Shown here: one piece after another, positions 20,387 to 29,530 of the stretch
How positions within the stretch are numbered: the stretch's first letter is position 1
Layout of the letters: each line of letters starts with the position of its first letter
From: Pseudoips prasinana
Lineage: Eukaryota > Arthropoda > Insecta > Lepidoptera > Nolidae
Assembly: GCA_951640165.1 (NCBI GenBank)
Contig: OX621255.1
Location: 28,556,001-28,620,000 of the forward strand
Length of the DNA: 64,000 nucleotides
Direction: 5' to 3'
Notes under the pieces: generated by a model
Told to the model about the DNA's origin: nothing
What the model saw: the letters and a program-made list of their open reading frames with translations, nothing else
The model's database searches: none
Made by a program: the position numbers and the translations under genes

Positions 20387-21670
20387 ATGCTTAGCCAGCT
20401 GCTCAGACACTTTAATATACATAATTTACTACACCGGAAACAGTTTGGATTCACAAAGGGTTATTCAACCATAGATGCAGGGGTCAACTTATTAAAAAGT
20501 ATATTCGCGGCGTGGGAAGACTCGCAAGATGCATTAGGTATCTTTTGCGATTTGTCCAAAGCGTTCGATTGCGTTCATCATGATACTCTGGTCAGAAAAT
20601 TACACCACTACGGTATTAGGAACAAGGCTCTCGAACTTCTGACTTCTTACTTGGGCAATAGAATTCAGAAGGTTGAAATAAACGGTAAAATATCTCCGGG
20701 ATCTCCAGTGGTAATGGGCGTCCCACAGGGGTCAATTCTGGGCCCATTTTTGTTTTTAATTTATATAAATGACTTACCTTACTACGTAAGGGATAAGCAT
20801 GAGATTGTGTTGTTTGCAGATGATACTTCCCTGACGTTCAAAATAAACCGACAATTAAGCAATTTTGACGATGTTAATGATGCAATCTCTAAAGTTGTTC
20901 ATTGGTTTAATGCCAATAATCTTGTGCTTAATGATAAGAAAACTAAAGTCATTAAATTCACTACACCGAATGTGAAACAGGCGACAACCAATGTACAACT
21001 TAATGGAGCTAGGTTGGACCCTGTTGAATCAACTGTGTTCTTGGGTATCACTATTGACTCAAAGCTACAATGGAGCCCACAAATAGAAAAACTGTCCGGC
21101 AAATTAAGTTCTGCAGCATATGCAGTGAAAACTATTAGACGGCTGACTGATGTTGACACAGCTAGAATGGTTTATTTCAGTTATTTTCATAGTGTAATGT
21201 CCTATGGAATTCTTCTCTGGGGTAGCTCTGCTGACATTGACACCATATTTATATTGCAAAAAAGAGCTGTAAGAGCTATCTATAATCTTGGCCCGAGAGT
21301 GTCTCTAAGAGAAAAATTCAAAGAGGTCAACATTCTAACTGTACCATCTCAGTATATATATGAAAACTTACTATATGTGCATAAAAATATCGATTCCTTC
21401 TGTAAAAGGAGCGATACACATAATGTAAATACTAGATATAAGAATAATCTCATACTGCATACTACCCGTCTCCACAAAATAAGTAACTCTTTTATGGGGC
21501 AATGTATAAGATTCTATAACAAACTTCCCAATGATATTAGAGAATTGTCTACGAATAAGTTTAAAAGAATGATTAAAGCCAAATTGTGTAGCAGGGCATA
21601 TTACAAAATTTCTGATTATTTAAGTGATAAAAGTGCTTGGGATGGAGTTGTTCTGAGTCAACACACATGA
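20381..21670 (+). CDS. Partial LINE reverse transcriptase (truncated at N-terminus)
   Basis: The 429-residue open frame holds the palm and thumb of a non-LTR reverse transcriptase. FCDLSKAFDCVHH carries the first catalytic Asp (about residue 57), MGVPQGSILGPFLFLIYIND is motif B (about 112-131), and LFADDTS (about 144-150) supplies the Asp pair. Next come the GITIDSKLQWSPQIE region and a SYGILLWGSS C-terminal segment. The endonuclease and RT fingers are missing, and the first ATG comes partly from the surrounding microsatellite, so the start is accidental. Lack of any stop over 1.29 kb argues for a fairly recent insertion, but this copy cannot move itself. Confidence 0.85.
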   Translation: MNMLSQLLRHFNIHNLLHRKQFGFTKGYSTIDAGVNLLKSIFAAWEDSQDALGIFCDLSKAFDCVHHDTLVRKLHHYGIRNKALELLTSYLGNRIQKVEINGKISPGSPVVMGVPQGSILGPFLFLIYINDLPYYVRDKHEIVLFADDTSLTFKINRQLSNFDDVNDAISKVVHWFNANNLVLNDKKTKVIKFTTPNVKQATTNVQLNGARLDPVESTVFLGITIDSKLQWSPQIEKLSGKLSSAAYAVKTIRRLTDVDTARMVYFSYFHSVMSYGILLWGSSADIDTIFILQKRAVRAIYNLGPRVSLREKFKEVNILTVPSQYIYENLLYVHKNIDSFCKRSDTHNVNTRYKNNLILHTTRLHKISNSFMGQCIRFYNKLPNDIRELSTNKFKRMIKAKLCSRAYYKISDYLSDKSAWDGVVLSQHT

Positions 21671-21838
21671 TTGTAATTAATCTTAAGTATATTTTATTTT
21701 AAAAAAGGATTCCTACTGAGTTTTCTGGCAGTGTTTCTCAGTAGCTGCCACGTCATGCACTGCACGGTAGGGTAAAAAAAATATGACGATTCCACATAAA
21801 TGTAAAATTTTTACGGAATAAACTTACTTTGACTTTGA
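20387..21838 (+). mobile_element. 5'-truncated LINE with intact C-terminal RT frame
   Basis: The element begins inside the RT fingers region and runs to a 3' UTR ending AATAAACTTACTTTGACTTTGACTTTG. Other 3' ends of the family: 1257-1492 (minus). CR1/Jockey group by motif order. Confidence 0.85.
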
Positions 21839-21948
21839 CTTTGAAATGGAATGAAATGGAACGAAATGAAATGAAATGGAATGAAATGGAATGAAATGGA
21901 ATGAAATGGAATGAAATGAAATGAAACAAATAAAAATAAAATAAATAA
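21839..21948 (+). repeat. GAAATGGAAT microsatellite, right block
   Basis: About ten copies of GAAATGGAAT with variants, continuing the repeat seen before the LINE at 20297-20386. Confidence 0.85.
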
Positions 21949-21949
21949 A

Positions 21950-22514
21950 TCTTACTGCGATCGCCAACTCGTCTGCCAAGCGTGGTGATTATGGCATATC
22001 TCCACAAATCATGGACACAATGCATCGCCGTGGTCTCAATTCGGCTAGGAGGACATTTTACATGTAGCTCCTGGAAAGCGTCCAGAGACTGATAACGCGA
22101 AATCGATGATTTTTGTTCACCCGAAAAGAAGATTGCACTTCAATAAAACTTGATATAACTATCGCTACTGTGGTTTATTATCGATGTTAAAATTTAGTTC
22201 TTTATGTAGGCATTCAATTATTCATAAAAGGCAAGTAAAGATTTGCATTCTATATATATTGACATATATATACACACCGTGACTTCCTTCCCGATGTGCT
22301 CTGATGGCCTTACTCACATGCAAGAACACAGCATTTTAATGTTATATTATAACCCGCAGTGTATTATGTAAGCTCTAGAGTACTTACCATTCAAATTGCT
22401 CATAAAATGAAATAACACTCTTTATACAATCTCAAACTCTTACCTTTTTAAATTAAAAGGAACTGAGCACAGTGTTTTTTCCTATTAATTTACTTTATCG
22501 TATGGATAGTGGTT
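21950..22514. other. Short repeat fragments, then unassigned sequence
   Basis: 21957-22005 (ACTGCGATCGCCAACTCGTC) is an RTE-like second-subfamily piece. 22020-22060 (CATCGCCGTGGTCTCAATTC, CTAGGAGGACATT) is the end of the CGTAAAGCCGT SINE body. The rest to 22514 is AT-rich with nothing recognised. Confidence 0.4.
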
Positions 22515-22645
22515 AAAATAAAAAAAAAAAAAAAAAATTATTCACGTAAACTTTAAAAAATCTCTTGTAAATAGTTATAACATGTTTGTAGTAATATAGT
22601 TAAGTATAGGTACATATCTATTTCTAGTTATATATATTTAGAGGT
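22515..22645 (-). repeat. Retroposon family with AATAAAAACC-type 3' end, partial copy
   Basis: Minus-strand ACATGTTATAACTATTTACA and AAAGTTTACGTGAATAA match the family described at 50575-50790. An A-run begins the copy on the plus strand. Confidence 0.55.
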
Positions 22646-22649
22646 ACAC

Positions 22650-22826
22650 GGATTGTGAAAAAATGAACCAGAATTTTTCAACAGAACGAAAAAAAATCGA
22701 AAACTGATGTTAGGTGAAATTTACGAAAAAAAATTCGCTCGAAAACTACACAAATCGTAGAATATACATGGGGGTGACTCGGATACTCCTCATCATAAAG
22801 TATCGAAATTTTGCGTTTGAAAAAAT
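22650..22826 (-). mobile_element. Partial copy of the CAGGGTGGCC TIR element
   Basis: It shares AATTTTTCAACAGAACGAAA, AGGTGAAATTTACG and GGGGGTGACTCGGATACTCC (reverse orientation) with 68-290 of this window. Only one end is present and it lacks the outermost TIR bases. Confidence 0.65.
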
Positions 22827-22924
22827 ATGCAAAGTTTAGATACTTTGGGTTACAGTTTAGTACTTTAGTATTTTATTTTAAATATTACTCAGCCCAACGT
22901 AAATTTAATATAAAAACAAAATAT

Positions 22925-23155
22925 ATCTTCGAACACTCAATACACTGCCATCTGATCCCAAGACAATACACAGAGCCTGAACTTTAGCAACCAGAACATT
23001 AATAGGCATTCTTATCTATTCCTTAATACCTACACATTGTAGATAAATTACACCCAGACACAGAAGAAATAATCGTGCTTCTCACACAAACATTATCCTT
23101 GTTTGTGTCCGAATCCACGACCTCTCCCTTACCAGCCAAGGTCACTAACTACTAG
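22925..23155 (-). mobile_element. Diverged tRNA-headed SINE
   Basis: Minus-strand remains of the body (CACACAAACAT / TTGGGATCAGATGGCAGTGT) and a head with GTCGTGGATTCGGACAC in the box B position. Strongly diverged. Confidence 0.45.
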
Positions 23156-23400
23156 TAGTCATACAAGCAAACTAAAAAACTAATCTTCTCTCTTTATGTT
23201 ACTAGGTCAGAACTTATACTACAGAACATATTACGTTTTCCCTAGAATATTGGAATTTCTGGAATTTCCTTCATTTTAAATTCAATGAGTTCAATATAAA
23301 TGTCATATTAAAGCAATTGTTCTTCAATAAAAAGGGATGGAATCTACTTAGATCCATTATACGCGGTCTTGAGCTCCAATGCGCAATCCCACCCGCTTCA
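23156..23400. other. Unassigned stretch
   Basis: AT-rich; no frame or repeat signature recognised. Confidence 0.3.
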
Positions 23401-23403
23401 CAC

Positions 23404-23476
23404 TAAAGCCTATACTTACCTTTAAAAGAACGCGTTCTGCACTTACGCGTTCTTTTAAAGGTAAGTATAGGCTTTA
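23404..23476. repeat. Perfect 31-bp hairpin
   Basis: The arm 23404-23434 (TAAAGCCTATACTTACCTTT...) is exactly complementary to 23446-23476, with an 11-base loop (TTCTGCACTTA). No other feature explains it. Confidence 0.9.
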
Positions 23477-23554
23477 GCTTTGTTATATTATGTACTTTTG
23501 TTATAGTTTTAGGGGCCGAGTGGTATTTTACAGAACACATAAATTTTTCAGACA

Positions 23555-24094
23555 ACTTTAAAATGAATTGTATAAAATTAAGTGCGGGTTCGTTCGGGAA
23601 GCTACGTAATATCTTCTCGTCCCAAATACCGCAGTGTCTTAAGTCGAAAGTCTTCGACCAGTGTGTGTTGCCAGTGATGACTTATGGAACAGAGACGTGG
23701 TCGCTCACTATGGGCCTTATCAGGCGGCTCAAGGTCACCCAAAGAGCAATGGCTATGCTTGGAGTTTCCCTGCGAGATCGAATCAGAAATGTTGAGATCC
23801 GCAGGCGAACCAAAGTAACCGACATAGCCGTAAGAATTGCCAAGGTGAAGTGGCAGTGGGCAGGGCACATAGCTCGCAGAGCCGACGGCCGCTGGGGCAG
23901 AAAGGTTCTCGAGTGGCGACCATGAACCGGAAGACGCTGCGTGGGCAGGCCCCCTACAAGATGGACCGATGATCTTGTGCGGGTCGCTGGAAATCGCTGG
24001 ATGCGGATAGCGCAAGACTGGAAATTGTGGAGATCTTTGGGGGAGGCCTTTGTCCAGCAGTGGACGTCTTTCGGCTGATATGAATGAATGAATG
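23555..24094 (+). pseudogene. RTE LINE ORF C-terminus with one internal stop
   Basis: This is the longest RTE copy in the window. From 23563 it encodes FGKLRNIFSSQIPQCLKSKV, VLPVMTYGTETWSLT, LGVSLRDRIRNVEIRRRTKV and WQWAGHIARRADGRWGRKVL. It stops at 23923-23925 (TGA where other copies keep CGA) and continues in the same frame to TRWTDDLVRVAGNRWMRIAQ and EAFVQQWTSFG. RT catalytic motifs lie upstream in a full element and are missing. The 3' end is TCGGCTGATATGAATGAATG, a tail variant. It cannot encode active RT. Confidence 0.85.
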
Positions 24095-24095
24095 A

Positions 24096-24169
24096 AGTGC
24101 GGGTGGGAATCGAACCTACGATCATGGGGTATCCGGCCCCATGTGCGTTGACCGCTCCGCCACCGCACC
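24096..24169 (-). tRNA. tRNA-like sequence (possible pseudo-tRNA or SINE head)
   Basis: The 74-nt minus-strand segment can fold as a cloverleaf. A 7-bp acceptor (GGTGCGG with CCGCACT, one G-U), a D-arm GGCGGAGCGGTC, an anticodon stem TGGGG/CCCCA with loop CCGGATA, and a T-arm around GGTTCGATTCC with one mismatch. The loop would place GGA (Ser) at the anticodon, but base 33 is C rather than T and the long variable arm of tRNA-Ser is missing. A functional tRNA is therefore unlikely; tRNA-derived repeat is the better reading. Confidence 0.4.
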
Positions 24170-24799
24170 GCGGTTCTGCGACTCGAATTTATACAATCCA
24201 TTCGATATTTCTTAACGCATATATTTTGTTTATTTATTTAATTTCCCAGTGCGGGCGCTGTCTTTAAAGAAACAAAAAAGAAAAAATGTGAGCCGTCACG
24301 GGACGCCTGGCAGATGTGAAACATCGACATTATTTTGTAAAAGTAATATGCAGAAAAGAACATATTGTGATAGGAAAAATATGTCATAATGATAAAATAA
24401 AAAGTCGATTGCGCATGGCGACGCGTCGCCACACCGTACACACTACTATCGTATAGCGTGGCGACGCGTCGCCACGGCATGCGCCGCCACGCCAGAAATC
24501 TGTTTTACGTGCGGCTATGGATGTTTCACATCAAAACAAATTTCGTTCCATTAAAAGTTACTATTCATGTTGGCAGGTCCAAACACAAGTATATATTATA
24601 ATATTGGTGTAATAATCAAAGTTAAATGTAAGGTTGATTTTGCGAATTTGCCTCAAAGATGAGCTGTATTCAATTATTCACATATATGTAATAGATACTT
24701 GTTTATATGTATTAATAAAATTGGACTTGATAACTGAATTAAGGTTAATGTTAATAAGAACTCTTTAGAGCTTTGAGTTCTTTTATAATAATAAAAAGA
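24170..24799. other. Unassigned stretch with two copies of a CpG palindrome
   Basis: GGCGACGCGTCGCC occurs at 24417-24430 and 24460-24473. The surrounding GCGCATGGCG... and ...GGCATGCGC are themselves inverted, so 24411-24482 is a nested foldback. The rest is AT-rich and unassigned. Confidence 0.5.
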
Positions 24800-25040
24800 A
24801 TAATATCCTTGGACATTATTGACACACGGCCATCTGATTACAAACTTAGCAGAGCTTGTACTATGGAAACCAGATAACTGATATACTTCATAAAATACAT
24901 ACTTATATAGATAATGACTCACCTTCACCCACAACCTCACCCAGACTCAGGTCAAAACATGTTCATGCACACAAATACCTGTCTTGGGTAGGATTCTAAC
25001 CTACGACCTGCGGCGTGAAAGGCAGTATCTACCAACCACG
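24800..25040 (-). mobile_element. tRNA-headed SINE (subtype 2)
   Basis: Minus-strand copy: ACACGGCCATCTGATTACAA at the tail, TTCATGCACACAAATACCTG in the body, and a diverged head (GTAGGTTAGAATCC box B). Confidence 0.7.
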
Positions 25041-25154
25041 TTTTATACGCCAATATTATTTCCACATCAGTACATGTATACGTATTTTACAATCTAAACT
25101 AATATTTTATATCCACTTATGGACATAGAGCTCCGGTCTGAGTACAAAAACACT

Positions 25155-25370
25155 ATAATTATCCTGGGAAATTATTTACACACGGCCATCTGATTCCAAA
25201 CTAAGCAAAGCTTGTGCAAAGGAAACCAGATAACTGATATACTGCATATAATACTTTTCTTTTGTAAATACATACTTATACTTATGGATAATTACACCCA
25301 GACTCAGGACATACATACAATATCTGTCCTGGGTGGGAATCGAACCTACGGCATGAAAAGCAAGCATTTT
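25155..25370 (-). mobile_element. tRNA-headed SINE (subtype 2), head truncated
   Basis: Minus-strand copy with the tail ATCCTGGGAAATTATTTACA, body and box B-like GTAGGTTCGATTCC. The head ends early near 25370. Confidence 0.7.
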
Positions 25371-25689
25371 TGTAATGTTTTTTGTATTAATATAATTTAC
25401 TTATAATGGCTATTAGGTATATAGAAATATTAGCTTTCTGCACTCCTTCTCTATATGAACTTCTCTGTTATATGTATACTCTACCGTCCGCGCAATTTTC
25501 GTAAAAAGCAGTACAAAGTTTTTGGTTCATGTATTTATTTTATGATTTCACAAGAGCACTGCGCAACACGTGTAGCCAAAATTTTCACTTAAATTATTTG
25601 AGTAGAGTCCTATAATAATACCAAATTGCGAGATTAATAATAGATAGAGGTAAAAAGTATTTCTGTATATAAAAGACTTTTTTTAAAAG
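25371..25689. other. Unassigned AT-rich stretch
   Basis: No recognisable frame or repeat. Confidence 0.3.
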
Positions 25690-26290
25690 ACGCCGCCCGC
25701 ACTAGGCAAATAATCGCTGTGGTACTTTACAAACATAACTGACGGACACGAAGTACATCTATACTCAGAACAACTAATCGCACGCAATGTAACGGAATCT
25801 AACTGCACGGTTCAGACATTTTCGATTTCGATTCGATTCCCGAACTAGACAAATGTTTGCGTGACCCATAAATAAATATCTAGGGACAATATCTAGGGAC
25901 AATGTCACACAGATCATCCTAGCCCCAAACTAAGCAAAGCTTGTGCTATGGGTACAAGGCGACGATATACATACTTATATAGATAAATAAATACTTATAT
26001 ACATAGAAAACATCCATGACTCAGAAACAAATATTCGTGTTCATCACACAAATATTTGCACTTACCGGGATTCGAACCCAGGACCACCAGCTTCGTAGGC
26101 AGGAGCACTACCAACTAGGCTACGGTGATCGTCATATGGATGCACTTTTTGTTTGTCAATTACATGTTTATAAAGTACACAAAATTAACCCCTTTTAAAT
26201 TCCCTAGTAATTTAGCGAAAAAAAATTGAACCCGTGACACGAATTGGCTAGACGACTTCCATAACCGCTGCGCCATACGTGCAGTGCATT
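25690..26290 (-). mobile_element. tRNA-headed SINE (subtype 4), probably interrupted by a subtype 1 SINE
   Basis: 25690-25790 (GCCCGCACTAGGCAAATAAT, TTTACAAACATAACTGACGG) and 26225-26290 (GAACCCGTGACACGAATTGG, CCGCTGCGCCATACGTGCAG) match the body and the head of the copy at 26941-27150. Between them lies a subtype 1 SINE (25874-26133). Confidence 0.5.
25874..26133 (-). mobile_element. tRNA-headed SINE (subtype 1)
   Basis: Complete minus-strand copy with box B GGTTCGAATCC and box A segment TAGCCTAGTTGGTAGTGC. ATATCTAGGGACAAT is doubled at its 3' end (25877-25905). Confidence 0.82.
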
Positions 26291-26605
26291 AAATTCGATT
26301 TAACTATAAAATAGCTTGTTCCAGTGTGTACAGGAAATATCCCAGCAAAACAAACGTGTGCGCTGCTAATACCCAGAACTGGGTTACTTGCCAACTGTCG
26401 GGGAGCGCAGTAACCTACGTTATATACGTGTTGCAATTTTCCGACACAATGCCTCTGATAGGAGAGCGTTATCCATGTACGTATTGTTTAGAAAGCCTGC
26501 CTTGCGTATTATCTTTATAGCCTCGAACAATGAAAACCTGAAATGGGTGGAGCATTATTTTTAATTGACTTCCAAAAGGAGATAAGCATAAGGGATGAGG
26601 TCAAA
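26291..26605. other. Unassigned stretch
   Basis: No convincing gene or repeat. The short frames here lack recognisable motifs. Confidence 0.3.
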
Positions 26606-26794
26606 TCACACTAATATTATAAAGGCGAAAGTTTGTGAGTGTGTTACTGTGTGTGTATGTTTGTTACTTCTTCACGGCTAAACGGCTGGAGCGATTTTAA
26701 TAAAATTTGGTATGAAGTTAGTTGACACTTTGGATTAACGCATAGGCTATAATTTATAAAGTTTAACGCGGGTTAAACCGCGGGGCATAGCTAG
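26606..26794 (+). mobile_element. Short Helitron-like element
   Basis: It starts TCACACTAATATTATAAAGG after an A and ends CGCGGGTTAAACCGCGGGGC followed by ATAGCTAG, before a T. The GCGGGTTAAACCGC hairpin sits about 10 bp before the CTAG end as in Helitrons. Same family as 43944-44128, 51319-51499 and (minus) 49835-49978. Confidence 0.75.
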
Positions 26795-26796
26795 TA

Positions 26797-26940
26797 AATA
26801 AATAAAAATGGTTATTATTCACGTAGACTTTGAAAAAGCGCTTCTAAATAGTCAGAACATGTTTTTAGTATAGTTAAGTAAACATAATTATTTCTAGGTA
26901 CATATAGATATTAACCTAAGAACACGGATAGTATGAACAT
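26797..26940 (-). repeat. Retroposon family with AATAAAAACC-type 3' end, partial copy
   Basis: Minus-strand ACATGTTCTGACTATTTAGA and AAAGTCTACGTGAATAA. It directly follows the Helitron-like element and precedes a SINE. Confidence 0.6.
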
Positions 26941-27150
26941 ATTTATAGGTAGAGATAACATATTTTTTAAAGTTAACGCGCGCACTGGGGAATCTATTCC
27001 CTGTGTCGCGGGGTAGTTTACAAACATATAATAGACGGGCACAAATTACTCCCAGACTCAGAACAACTATTTATTGGTTTCACAATTGTTATCCGGTGCG
27101 GGACTCGAACTCGCGACGCGACACTCGTCTTAGCCGCTGCGCCACACGTG
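26941..27150 (-). mobile_element. tRNA-headed SINE (subtype 4)
   Basis: Minus-strand head: TGTGGCGCAGCGGCTAAGAC (box A) and GAGTTCGAGTCCCGCACCGG (box B). The body reads GTTGTTCTGAGTCTGGGAGT and CGCGACACAGGGAATAGATT. Confidence 0.65.
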
Positions 27151-27660
27151 CAATTTATTTATGATAAACGTTTAATTATGATTTTATGATTTAGTTATTT
27201 AGCTAGGTTATATTAAGTTATTGTCAAGCTTATATACAGGTTTAATGATCGAATTTAAAGTTTTAGGTATAATTTATTACATCTTCCCAATTTTTTTTAT
27301 GTTAGTTGAGCAATATCTCCGTCGTTTATGAATTGGTATTGATTTATTTTCATACCAATGTTATTACCATGTTAAATGGACCTAATGCTTCTAGCTCAAT
27401 TTCAGTTACTGCGGCTATTCTTAACGGAGACTAGCCAACTACGTAAAACGTGTATATACGCTATGCGTAGCCATGCACCCACCGTTTGTTTGTTTTGCAA
27501 GGAGTTATTCTAATTGCTTGAGTGAAATTGAATGTTATTTTTAGTTTTTGTTTATTACTTTACAATTGTTTTGATTAACTAGATTACAACGGTTCTGTGC
27601 GTGCATTAGCCCACATACCAGCCAAACACAATGTTAATCACAAGATATATATAAAAAAAA
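27151..27660. other. Unassigned AT-rich stretch
   Basis: No frame, repeat signature or RNA gene recognised. Confidence 0.3.
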
Positions 27661-27960
27661 AACAAAAATCTAAAGAAGACCAAAAAAGCAAGCCCGGAGA
27701 TTCGTTGTGGCTTTCTTCTCCGGGTCGTCCACCTAGGTAGCTATAGAAAGCCGCATGGTAGCTAGGGTAGGTTCTTCAGCGGCGAGGATCGCGTTGCGTG
27801 ATCGGTAATCCCGTGCAAGTGATTAGACCCACATTAATAATGCCGTCTTTTTACTTCAGCGGCCTCCTGAGCTGTGGCTCGAACCCCATAATACCCTTAT
27901 GGGGTTCGAGCCACGGCTCAGGAGGCCGCCCTTAGGTATTAGTTGCTTAAATTAAGCTAC
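27661..27960. repeat. Unclassified GC-richer block with a 33-bp hairpin
   Basis: The block (CCCGGAGATTCGTTGTGGCT ... GATCGGTAATCCCGTGCAAG) stands out in base composition. At 27859-27891 and 27897-27929 the arm GCGGCCTCCTGAGCTGTGGC... pairs with its complement with one mismatch across a 5-base loop. Confidence 0.6.
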
Positions 27961-28044
27961 TGGTTGCCAACTGCTCGATGTCTTCAATTCTTTAATTTTA
28001 ATATAGTAGTGCTAATTGTAACATGTGTTTTCTGTGTGGTAACG

Positions 28045-28275
28045 GCATAGAATGTCATCACCCCATCTCATCCCGTGAGGGGCTTAGAAATCGTCCCGAG
28101 GGAATACCTAAGTGAGAACGGGCAGCAGCGTTATTTCTGAGAACTATGACCATCAACTGCATCGCCAACCCGTCTGCCAAGCGTGGCGATTATGGCATAT
28201 TTCCCCATTCTTTGGGGAGGCTGTTGTCCAGCAGTGGACGTAGGTACTTTGGCTGACATGATGATGATGAAATGT
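28045..28275 (+). mobile_element. RTE-like 3' fragment, second subfamily
   Basis: The best copy of this subfamily: GTCATCACCCCATCTCATCC, GTCCCGAGGGAATACC, AACCCGTCTGCCAAGCGTGG, TTGTCCAGCAGTGGACGTAG, ending GGCTGACATGATGATGATGA. Confidence 0.65.
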
Positions 28276-28544
28276 AACAATAATAATAATAGTAGCTTAG
28301 GAACTTGCTATTTATTTAAGGATTTAAAAATAATACATGTGAGGAAACAGACCGCACGGACGGACTTATTCAAAATATTTTTTATACTTTAATACTGTAT
28401 TCAACTATGTTTATGTATTGCATTATGAGCTTGACAAGTACAAGTGCATGTTAATACCCAAGTGCTGAATAAACTTCATTATTACATTAGCCTACTACAT
28501 TAAGGGTGGTATTTCAAGTTTCTTAAAATGAATCCCACTGGAAT
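28276..28544. other. Unassigned, with possible LINE 3' end
   Basis: GTGCTGAATAAACTTCATTATTACATTA near 28464 has a polyadenylation-like AATAAA and a short repeated end. Nothing else is seen. Confidence 0.3.
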
Positions 28545-28664
28545 TGTGTGTGAATTGAGATTATTTGGAAGATTTCTGCTGTTTTACATTTTAAAATTAC
28601 TATTGAATTCATTTTAAAATGTAAAACAGCAAAAAATCTTCCACTAAATCTCAATTCGCACACA
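28545..28664. repeat. Foldback element, ~50-bp arms
   Basis: The left arm (TGTGTGTGAATTGAGATTAT, then GGAAGATTTCTGCTGTTTTA) is complemented by 28610-28664 with a few mismatches. The short AT spacer contains GAATTC. It is MITE-sized with no coding sequence. Confidence 0.75.
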
Positions 28665-28804
28665 AACGTCAAAAAAGGTCAGCTGATGAAGATAAAATCC
28701 GCCTCTTTTATCCACTTAAACTGGGTCTAAGCTAGGGGCCGACGCGGTTTAAATTTTGACTACTTAACCACCGCTTAACTGAGTGTCAAATTAAACCGGG
28801 TTTT

Positions 28805-29095
28805 TAAATGAAAATTTCTCATAAACACGTGAAGAGACGATGTAGCGCGAATTGAATGTGGAAGGGCATTCCACAAATGCACTTCTCGAACAGTAAATGA
28901 TCCGTCATACCGGCTTGAGGAGTGAGAAGACATTCGAAGAAGAAATGAAGTGGTTGAGCAACAGAGTTTTTCTCGCAGGACTTAATACTCAAAGCGTTCA
29001 CGGAGGTATGTGGGAGCATTAGAGTTATGGAGGATAGAATAGAGGAATGATAAAATATGACAATCTTGACGTCTTCGAATATTCATTTCCAAACG
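28805..29095 (-). pseudogene. LINE ORF2 C-terminal fragment
   Basis: In the minus strand one frame reads NIRRRQDCHILSFLYSILHN, YLRERFEY, then a stop, SRYDGSFTVREVHLWNALPH, SIR and a basic tail. The FTVR..LWNALP..IR pattern is diagnostic of the ORF2 C-terminus in CR1/Jockey-group LINEs. It is a short dead fragment just 3' of the LINE at 29110. Confidence 0.65.
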
Positions 29096-29530
29096 CCAAT
29101 TCAACTACGAATTTCAATCAATCAATCAATCATTTATTATTTGTAAAACATAGGTACAAAAAAAAATACAGATCTTAAAGTAAATTACAGTGCGCTATGT
29201 TTTGTCTATTTTAAGACATACAAATGATTCAAAAGTAGTTTTAAAGTTCACAGTAAATTATTTTAACAATGTCAAAAAATTCAGTCAAATGTCAATGTCA
29301 AAATTCAAAGAAATCATAAAATATATTATTAGAATTTATTTATTTATAATTTATTTATTTGAATATTAAAAAATGTCAAAAACTTTATCTTTAAAGAAAT
29401 CGTCAACCGTGTAATAACACTTATCAATTAAAATTTTTTGCAATGTTTTCTTGAACTTGTGAACAGATATTTTTTTTATCTGATCTGGTATTCTATTATA
29501 TATTCTTGGAGCGATGCCAAAGAAGCTTTT

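Noticed and set aside
23602..24201. 199-codon minus-strand open frame
   Set aside because: It is antisense to the RTE C-terminal coding region; similar shadow frames occur opposite every RTE copy.
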